DNA of 42,319 nt from NCBI GenBank assembly GCA_027483405.1, contig JAIXUU010000026.1, forward strand, positions 1-42,319, in the 5' to 3' direction. The translations under genes were made by a program, and so were the position numbers. This document shows positions 36,846 to 42,319 of this stretch, piece after piece (position 1 is the stretch's first letter; each line of letters begins with the position of its first letter). The stretch is from Planctomyces sp. Lineage in GTDB: Bacteria; Planctomycetota; Planctomycetia; Planctomycetales; Planctomycetaceae. Under the pieces are notes generated by a model, which saw only the letters and a program-made list of their open reading frames with translations, had not been told where the DNA came from and ran no database searches.

Positions 36846-36897
36846 TGCGATGACAGGAAGCACAAATGCAAGCAATAACTCAAAGCATTCCATCCGC

Positions 36898-37326
36898 TTA
36901 CAATCGCCATGGCCGAGAAATCGAGGCATCACCAATTTGCACATCGCCATGATGCTCATAGAACTCACCCCCCTCAAGAAGAAATTCTAATATCGGCCTG
37001 TAGACATGTAGCAGCTCGGCATTGCGGTAGTCAGGCTGGCTAACCAGATCCACATATATCTCGAGTGCACGCTGACAAAACGGCGACCACGATCGACTTG
37101 CTGATATTTTTTGGATTGCCTCCATCGCGTCGGCAGGAATATTGCTGCAGTCCACCGTTTTGTCGAATGGCGAGAGTGGATCTATATGGTACGCTCTGCA
37201 GTAGTCACGATATCGTCGTAGAAACTCCTTGAATAGTTGCAAATACCTAAGAATCTTGCCGTGATCAAATGAAACGAACTCTTGCGACATAAACGCAACT
37301 ATATCACTTCTTTCTTCTAGAGCCAT
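36898..37326 (-). CDS. Hypothetical small helical protein
   Basis: This is a 142-residue, all-helical-looking cytosolic protein with no signal peptide or membrane segment. It is rich in aromatic/acidic patches (FDHGKILRYLQLFKEFLRRY, EFLLEGGEFYEHH). A GTG at 37341 adds five residues; neither start has a strong ribosome site. No family is recognised. It lies between repeat copies, as does the gene at 36045-36473, on the same strand. Low GC and isolation suggest recent gain. Confidence 0.6.
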   Translation of the reverse strand: MALEERSDIVAFMSQEFVSFDHGKILRYLQLFKEFLRRYRDYCRAYHIDPLSPFDKTVDCSNIPADAMEAIQKISASRSWSPFCQRALEIYVDLVSQPDYRNAELLHVYRPILEFLLEGGEFYEHHGDVQIGDASISRPWRL

Positions 37327-37430
37327 GATGCGTATTCTCACTTTGTTGGAGGTTCCAGAAAATGCTTCTATCGTGGTAGCTTATAGTCATACTTACCATT
37401 CCATGGATTTGGGCATAAGCCATGAGCGTG

Positions 37431-37482
37431 GGGTGGCCCAGACGTGGCTTTGCACGTCTGGGTGACGATAGGCACAAGAGAC
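37431..37482 (-). repeat. Palindromic repeat family A, copy 3, inverted
   Basis: On the minus strand it reads TCTCTTGTGCCTATCG, then CCCAGACGTG and CACGTCTGGG arms around CAAAGC, then GGGCCACC. It matches copy 1 closely but points the other way, which argues against tandem duplication. Confidence 0.8.
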
Positions 37483-37596
37483 TTTTGTGCATCATACGGC
37501 AATGCCTGTAGAACTCTCCGGTTGAAAGAATTGAGTTTTACCTGGGACGTAGGGTGCGTGGAGTCCTCGGACTGCACCGGTTTTACAATGGCAGTG

Positions 37597-37680
37597 CGAG
37601 TTGGTGTATTGGCATGTGCCCTGCGCATTTAAATATAGCGGAATATGGTCCGCACAGCGGACCCTACTACGGTGCTTGGG
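37597..37680 (+). repeat. Palindromic repeat family C, copy 1
   Basis: A 30-base block (37638-37667) with GGTCCGC/GCGGACC arms around ACA is identical to 42070-42099. Upstream, GTGCGAGTTGGTGTATTGGCA resembles the corresponding stretch before the second copy. It lies 18 bases past the block's end from the DUF1501 stop codon and may also act as its terminator, though no T-run follows on the minus strand. Confidence 0.75.
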
Positions 37681-37685
37681 CGGCG

Positions 37686-39143
37686 TTAGGCGAATAGCTG
37701 CGTTACGGGGAGGCCTTTGCCGTCTTCTGTGACATAGAATGGGCGGCCTTCGATGGAGTAGACCGTCCTGGGGCTGATGCCCATCGCCGTCATGATTGTG
37801 GCGTGCAAGTCCATGACGGTGACGGGATCTTTGATGGCGATCAGCGGGCGTTCATCAGCCGTCTGGCCATGGACATAGGCTTTCTTCATGCCACCGCCAA
37901 ACATCAGGACGCTGCTGCCGCCGGTGAAATGTCGATGCAGGCCGTAATGGGCCATTTCACTGATGTTGTCGCCGCGGAAGGCGGCTTGATCCCCGGCGTT
38001 TGAGCCGGGTTTTCCTTCCATTAAGGCGTCGCGACTGAACTCGCTGGCGACAATCACCAGGGTGCGATCGAGCAGCCCTCGTTCATCGAGTTCTTGAACG
38101 AGCGTGGCAATCGGGCGATCAATTTCCTGATGCATGCGGGCCACGGTTTCATGCCCATTCGCATGCGTGTCCCAGTGCAGGAACGGAACGTACTCGGTCG
38201 TGACTTCCACGAACCGTGCGCCATTCTCAATGAGTCGGCGGGCAAGGAGACAACCTCTGCCAAAGCGACCGGTATTATACTTTTCCTGAACCTCTTTCGG
38301 TTCGAGCGTGATATCAAACGCCTCCCGCTCTTTCGAACTCAGCAGACGGTAGGCGTTATCGAGGCTGCGAAGCATCGATTGCTGCTGATAATCGCTGAGT
38401 TGATCGCGATGAGGATTTTTATCGATCAACTGCCGGAAGAGCCGCTCACGATTGGCGAATCGCGTGTTGGTCATGCCCTGGGGCGGCTTGACCGATTGAG
38501 CCGCTTCTTCCGGGAACGGAAGGTTCATTGGCCCGAACTCGCTGCCAAAGAAGCCGGCTGTCGTAAACGCCTTGAGTTCTTCGCTTTCACCGACACCCTC
38601 CAGTCTCTGCCCGATATTGATGAACGCGGGCATGACCGGATTTCGCGGCCCCAGGACCTTGGCCATCCATGAACCTAAATGCGGGCAGGCGACTGTCTGG
38701 GGAGGGACATAGCCTGTGTGCCAGTGATACTGATGGCGGCTATGGAGAATGCTTCCCAGATCGGGTTGGACAGCACTGCGAATGAGTGTCCCGCGATGGA
38801 GGATCTGCGCGATGTTTTCGAGCCCTTCGCAAATCTGCACACCATCAATGGAGGTATTGATGGCAGGGAAAGTGCTGAGCATGTCTGCAACGGCCAGACC
38901 CTTTTCGAAAGGGCGGTAGCGTTTGGGGTCAAAGGTGTCGGGAGCCGCCATACCGCCGGCCATCCACAGCAGAATGCAGGCATCGGCCGTCGGTTTGGGA
39001 TGGACCAGCGGCTCTTCGGAATTGGCCCGCACGACTCGTGGTTCGCCCGTGGCCATGGCCGCCAGGCCAGCCATCGTCAAGGCTTTGACAAAATCCCGCC
39101 GGACAATGGACCGTGGCGTGGAAGGATCAATTTCAAAAGCCAT
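37686..39143 (-). CDS. DUF1501 family protein, Tat-exported
   Basis: The protein has 485 residues. A twin-arginine signal (SIVRRDFVKALTMAGLAAMA, about residues 12-31) predicts export in folded form. The body has the DUF1501 features: CILLWMAGGMAAPDTFDPK, SAVQPDLGSILHSRHQYHWHTGY, then HWDTHANGHETV, DERGLLDRTLVIVASEFSRD, FGGGMKKAYVHGQTAD and the end PVTVMDLHATIMTAMGI. It is distantly related to sulfatases/alkaline phosphatases; the activity is unknown. GAGAGA nine bases before ATG 39143 supports this start over 39221. It follows a DUF1549/DUF1553 gene by 106 bases on the same strand, the usual pairing in Planctomycetes. Confidence 0.95.
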   Translation of the reverse strand: MAFEIDPSTPRSIVRRDFVKALTMAGLAAMATGEPRVVRANSEEPLVHPKPTADACILLWMAGGMAAPDTFDPKRYRPFEKGLAVADMLSTFPAINTSIDGVQICEGLENIAQILHRGTLIRSAVQPDLGSILHSRHQYHWHTGYVPPQTVACPHLGSWMAKVLGPRNPVMPAFINIGQRLEGVGESEELKAFTTAGFFGSEFGPMNLPFPEEAAQSVKPPQGMTNTRFANRERLFRQLIDKNPHRDQLSDYQQQSMLRSLDNAYRLLSSKEREAFDITLEPKEVQEKYNTGRFGRGCLLARRLIENGARFVEVTTEYVPFLHWDTHANGHETVARMHQEIDRPIATLVQELDERGLLDRTLVIVASEFSRDALMEGKPGSNAGDQAAFRGDNISEMAHYGLHRHFTGGSSVLMFGGGMKKAYVHGQTADERPLIAIKDPVTVMDLHATIMTAMGISPRTVYSIEGRPFYVTEDGKGLPVTQLFA

Positions 39144-39249
39144 GTGATCAGTCTCTCGTATGGTGCGATCTCGAGAGGATGCTGAGGAGCTTCCCGCGAG
39201 ATGGATCTTTGGAGCATGCAAACGTGTGGGAACAGTTTAAATTATCGGA

Positions 39250-41751
39250 TCAATTGACATAGAAAAATTCAGGTTGCATCAGAATCGCCCAGAGCAGGTC
39301 GGCCACGTTTTCCCGGGTGGGTTCGTCACCCAGAGCTGCCAGAGCGGTCGCCAATTCTGTTTCTGTTGGCGGCCGGGAAAGTGAGTAGCTATAGATCCAA
39401 TTGACCAGTTCGGGAGTCGTGGCATAATCTTTTTCCAGGAGTGACCTGGCTCCCTGATCCAGAGCCGTTGACAGTGTTTCTCCGTTCGAGAGATCGATGG
39501 CCTCGAGCGTTGTAAGATCATTGGGCCTCATGGAAACAATCTGATCGCGGTTGGGGCGTCCCAGGGAACGCATCAGAAAATCACTTTTCACCAGCGAGCT
39601 GCGGACCATGTGGTCTTGATCAAAATTGAGTTCGGCAAGACGGTTGATGGCGGGCTGCAAGGTATGTTGCGTCCAGACATCGAGTGCCGGAACTTTGACG
39701 GCTGGTTTCCAGTCGGTTGGCTGCTGGGCGTATTTCCCTTTGGCGTCCGGGAGCGTGGGGCTCCATTCCCATTGGGTCGAGCTGCCAATGTGCTGCCGGC
39801 TGCCGTCTTTCTGAATGAGTTGTATTTCCACAAATAAACCGGCGGGATTGTTGCCTGCTCCCGCATTTTTGCCGACGACCAGCAGTTGATTGGGTTGATT
39901 GGCTTTGAGGGCAGAGGTCAGTGAATAGCTACCAAGAGTTTCCCAGTTTTTGCCATCGCCCAGCTTCTTGCCGTTCAGATACATCGTGTACTCGTTATCG
40001 CAGGAAATGATTGCCGCTGCTTTGTGAGGCACTTCGAGCAGGTTGATGGTGGTGCGGAAGGCGAGCGTTTCGTTGGCTGGTGGAGACTTGCCATCTCGCG
40101 CCGAGTCTCCCCAGATCCATGTGGCGGACATGGCCTGAGCTGTGGCCTCCAGCAGAGAGGGATCGAGTTTTCCTCGCACGACGTTGGCATCTGGCTTTTT
40201 GGGAGCAGTGCCGGTGAGTTGCCAGACGGCATCGACGAATTGCTCAGCAGAGAGGCGTCTGGCTCTCGGGCCACGGAAGCTCGCCTGCAGAGATTCTTCC
40301 GAAACGGATGCGGCTTTTGCCTGGTAAATTTCCGAGGTGGCAATGAACTCCAAAGTTTGCTTGAGATCGTATTGATGCTCCTGCAGATGATTGGCCAGAT
40401 AATCGAGCAGGTCGGCGTTCTCGGGCTCGCTTTGCATGGCATCGAGAGGGTGAACAATGCCGCGGCCCATCAGGCGATGCCATAAGCGATTGACGATCGT
40501 GCGTGTGAAACGCCCGTTTTCGGGATGCGTCATGAGGCTGGCCAGTTGTTTCAGCCGTTCATCGCGCGGTGCGGCAGGGTCGACTTGCCCGAGTTCCGGA
40601 AAGGGCCAGTAGGCCTTCGCCATACGGCCTGTGGGTTTGTCGCAGCGATGGATCTCCAGAGGTCTCGTCGAGTAGATGGCGGCGAGTCCATAGGCTTCAT
40701 CCAGTTTCCAGCGATCGATGAAACTGTCGTGGCAGGAAGCACATTTCAAGTTGATGCCGAGGAATGACTGGCCCACGCTTTGAGCAAATTGAATCTCGAC
40801 GGTCTGACCGGCACTGACTGTTCCGCGCCAGGTAATCCCATCGATGTAACCACGACTTTCAATAGAGGGTGGTGCGATAAGTTCGCGGGCGAATTGATCG
40901 TAAGGGAGATTATTGAGGAGTGATTCATAGAGCCAACTGCTGATCTGCCGGCGTCCCCCCGTAATAAAACCTGTGCCGCTGTAATCATTGCGTAGTAAGT
41001 CGTTCCAGAAGCTGAGCCAGTGTTCGGCGTAATCGACATCCCGATTCAATAACGACTGGATGAGCCGCGTGCGTTTGTCCGGATGATGATCAGCCATGAA
41101 CGCGGCATATTCTTCCGGTGTGGGGAGCAAGCCAATCAGATCGAGTGAGGCACGGCGAAGAAACTCACCATCGGAAATCCCGGCTGGGCGCTGGATTTGT
41201 CTGCTGGCAAATGAAGCATCGACCAGACGATCAATGGGATGAGCCCGGCCATTCACAATGGGGGGCAATTCCACTTTTCGTGGCTTTAAGGGAGGTTCAT
41301 AAGCGGGCCTGGTGAAGGCGAAGCCAGGTTCCCAGGGTGCCTTTTCCTTGATCCACTGGCGGAGCAGAGCGGCTTCAGCTTTGTTGAGCCCCGGACCTTT
41401 CGGAGGCATGCGGAAATCGGTGTCGTCTGTGGTGACCACATGGAGTAACAGACTTTTATCGGGCTGTGCGAAATCGACGATACGACCGTTTTCGCTGCCT
41501 TGAAGAAACGCGGCCTGATCATTGAGTGAGAGGCCGCCGCTGATCTTCGTTCCGGAATGACATTCCATGCAGTGTTTGCGGAGGATCGGCACGATCTGAT
41601 GGGCAAAATCAATCTGAGCAAATGCAGACGTCGATGGAGAGCAGAGCCAGACGGCGAATGCGAGGCAGACCCAACTCAACCCACGAAGCGGCGGAATGCC
41701 ATTTCGAGGCATGACGTGAGGGACAAATTTGAGGACAGGATGGTGCGACAT
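39250..41751 (-). CDS. Planctomycete cytochrome c/DUF1549/DUF1553 protein
   Basis: The protein has about 833 residues with a Sec signal (cleavage after TSAFA, about residue 45). A first heme-binding-like CMECH (61-65) belongs to the planctomycete cytochrome-c domain, then DUF1549 (about 140-340) with a second CASCH within it (LKCASCHDSFIDRWK), then DUF1553 beginning RFTRTIVNRLWHRLMGRG. DUF1553 is split by about 170 residues of beta-sandwich character (AFRTTINLL, CDNEYTMYLNGKKLGDG, NPAGLFVEIQLI) resembling a galactose-binding module. Such pairs with DUF1501 are thought to handle polysaccharides or oxidise exported substrates, but this is not proven. The frame extends to a TTG at 41790; ATG 41751 is preferred. 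Confidence 0.93.
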   Translation of the reverse strand: MSHHPVLKFVPHVMPRNGIPPLRGLSWVCLAFAVWLCSPSTSAFAQIDFAHQIVPILRKHCMECHSGTKISGGLSLNDQAAFLQGSENGRIVDFAQPDKSLLLHVVTTDDTDFRMPPKGPGLNKAEAALLRQWIKEKAPWEPGFAFTRPAYEPPLKPRKVELPPIVNGRAHPIDRLVDASFASRQIQRPAGISDGEFLRRASLDLIGLLPTPEEYAAFMADHHPDKRTRLIQSLLNRDVDYAEHWLSFWNDLLRNDYSGTGFITGGRRQISSWLYESLLNNLPYDQFARELIAPPSIESRGYIDGITWRGTVSAGQTVEIQFAQSVGQSFLGINLKCASCHDSFIDRWKLDEAYGLAAIYSTRPLEIHRCDKPTGRMAKAYWPFPELGQVDPAAPRDERLKQLASLMTHPENGRFTRTIVNRLWHRLMGRGIVHPLDAMQSEPENADLLDYLANHLQEHQYDLKQTLEFIATSEIYQAKAASVSEESLQASFRGPRARRLSAEQFVDAVWQLTGTAPKKPDANVVRGKLDPSLLEATAQAMSATWIWGDSARDGKSPPANETLAFRTTINLLEVPHKAAAIISCDNEYTMYLNGKKLGDGKNWETLGSYSLTSALKANQPNQLLVVGKNAGAGNNPAGLFVEIQLIQKDGSRQHIGSSTQWEWSPTLPDAKGKYAQQPTDWKPAVKVPALDVWTQHTLQPAINRLAELNFDQDHMVRSSLVKSDFLMRSLGRPNRDQIVSMRPNDLTTLEAIDLSNGETLSTALDQGARSLLEKDYATTPELVNWIYSYSLSRPPTETELATALAALGDEPTRENVADLLWAILMQPEFFYVN

Positions 41752-42158
41752 CGGATGGATAAACTCGGCAGGTATGTTTTGTCGCGACAATCAAGACTTT
41801 GGGCTGGCGGCACAAGGTTTGGATGTCGGGTCGACTTCAGTGTTGAGGGACAATTCACTGTAACTGTCATGACGGGGGAATCCAAGAGGTAAGCACTCAT
41901 TGATGCGTTTCGGCGGGGCGTTGACGTGGGGCAACTCGTGGAGCGAAGGGATTGAAAGCGGTTCTGTCTGCGGAACACGGGGCGCCCGCAGCCGGTTGAT
42001 CCTGTGTGATCGTGCGAATTGGTGCATTGGCAGGCACTCTGCTTTTGAAGATGTCGTGGGTGGTGGTGGGCGGAATATGGTCCGCACAGCGGACCCTACG
42101 GTGAAAAGGCTGGTGTGCCCCCTGCTGAATCATATTCGGGGCTCTTCGAATCACATTG
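41752..42158. other. Intergenic region, 407 bp, with repeat family C copy 2
   Basis: No convincing gene is seen. It holds the promoter region of the DUF1549/DUF1501 operon, which I cannot pinpoint, and the repeat at 42009-42105. The short reading frames on both strands show no family features. Confidence 0.55.
42009..42105 (+). repeat. Palindromic repeat family C, copy 2
   Basis: The block 42070-42099 is identical to 37638-37667, including the GGTCCGC/GCGGACC hairpin, and is followed by GGTG as in copy 1. The preceding GTGCGAATTGGTGCATTGGCA matches copy 1 with two differences. Both copies point the same way and bracket the DUF1501/DUF1549 pair. Confidence 0.75.
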
Positions 42159-42319
42159 TCAAGAGTCACTTCGTTGCTGATTCATTACAAACCGGAGTGT
42201 TGCGCCAAGAAGTGTCCCGGATAAACAACCCAGGGTGCTGATCACTATCGCGAATGTCAGTGGATTCGACTTGTTACCCATCTTGATATTCATGTCTGCG
42301 GCCGGGTAGAGCATCAGAA
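42159..42319 (-). CDS. Possible small membrane protein or C-terminus, cut by the right edge
   Basis: A minus-strand frame is open from the right edge to a TGA at 42159-42161, 52 residues. It contains one membrane-like helix (PLTFAIVISTLGCLSGTLLG) with small residues spaced as in packed helices, then a short charged tail QQRSDS. It could be the end of a larger gene or a small protein starting at ATG 42314, 42293 or 42281. No ribosome site is clear. It is weakly supported. Confidence 0.35.
   Translation of the reverse strand, partial: LMLYPAADMNIKMGNKSNPLTFAIVISTLGCLSGTLLGATLRFVMNQQRSDS

Larger units (their letters stand above)
36474..36897. other. Noncoding stretch, 424 bp, with palindromic repeats
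   Basis: No convincing gene is seen. It contains repeat family B copy 3 (36675-36720) and family A copy 2 (36791-36845). Short reading frames here (for example 36583-36789) run through both palindromes and are rejected. Confidence 0.6.
37327..37685. other. Noncoding stretch, 359 bp, with repeats
   Basis: No gene is seen. It holds family A copy 3 in inverted orientation (37431-37482) and family C copy 1 (37597-37680), just downstream of the DUF1501 stop. Confidence 0.6.

Noticed and set aside
36583-36977. Overlapping short frames on both strands
   Set aside because: They run through two palindromic repeats and show no protein-like pattern.
35975-37482. Family A repeats as a CRISPR array
   Set aside because: Only three copies, irregular spacing of hundreds of bases, mixed orientation and no cas genes.

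Overview
The window looks like a chromosome segment of a Planctomycetes bacterium, probably close to Planctopirus or another Planctomycetales genus. This placement is inferred from gene content, not from a search. The main evidence is the lineage-typical families: two DUF1501 proteins, a planctomycete cytochrome-c/DUF1549/DUF1553 protein, a membrane-anchored squalene-cyclase-repeat protein, and an oversized signal peptidase I. There is no transposase, integrase, phage gene or CRISPR array in view. Most of the segment is ordinary chromosomal gene content on both strands.

Layout, left to right. 1-8.2 kb (+): the 3' part of a DUF1501 gene, then an alpha/beta hydrolase, an EboF-like phosphodiesterase and an O-methyltransferase in a row, then the anchored squalene-repeat protein, a small protein with a UBA-like C-terminus and an SDR oxidoreductase. 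A tRNA-Lys(UUU) follows at 8569-8641. Its last three bases double as the antisense stop codon of bioA. 10.3-17.05 kb (-): a flagellar operon in the classical order flhA-flhF-flhG-small membrane gene-FliA/WhiG sigma factor, closed by a long hairpin. 17.4-21.3 kb (+): a DUF2752 protein, two tandem paralogous lipoproteins and glycogen synthase, ending in a strong bidirectional terminator shared with malate dehydrogenase (-). 22.7-28.7 kb (+): metG, then mraY directly followed by ftsW (a remnant of the division/cell-wall cluster), then a secreted protein with a textbook terminator. 28.9-34.2 kb (-): an atypical sigma-70 factor, then lepB-lptB-rodA transcribed together.

34.5-37.3 kb is a small accessory pocket: four unrecognised small genes on both strands, long noncoding gaps and palindromic repeats. 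37.7-41.75 kb (-) is a DUF1549/DUF1553 plus DUF1501 pair bracketed by two copies of another palindromic repeat in the same orientation. The window ends in a possible small membrane-protein reading frame running off the right edge.

Functionally, the segment serves swarmer-cell motility (FlhA export gate, FlhF/FlhG placement system, flagellar sigma factor) and envelope building (MraY, two SEDS glycosyltransferases, LptB, signal peptidase). It also contains central metabolism genes (MDH, GlgA, MetG, BioA). The most unusual signals are three families of dispersed palindromic repeats, the signal peptidase with a zinc-ribbon and a large inserted domain, an FlhG whose predicted catalytic aspartate is alanine, an MraY with HNH in place of HHH, the tandem lipoprotein pair, and an EboF-like enzyme outside a complete ebo cluster. 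I do not see one clearly new multi-gene defence or biosynthetic system.
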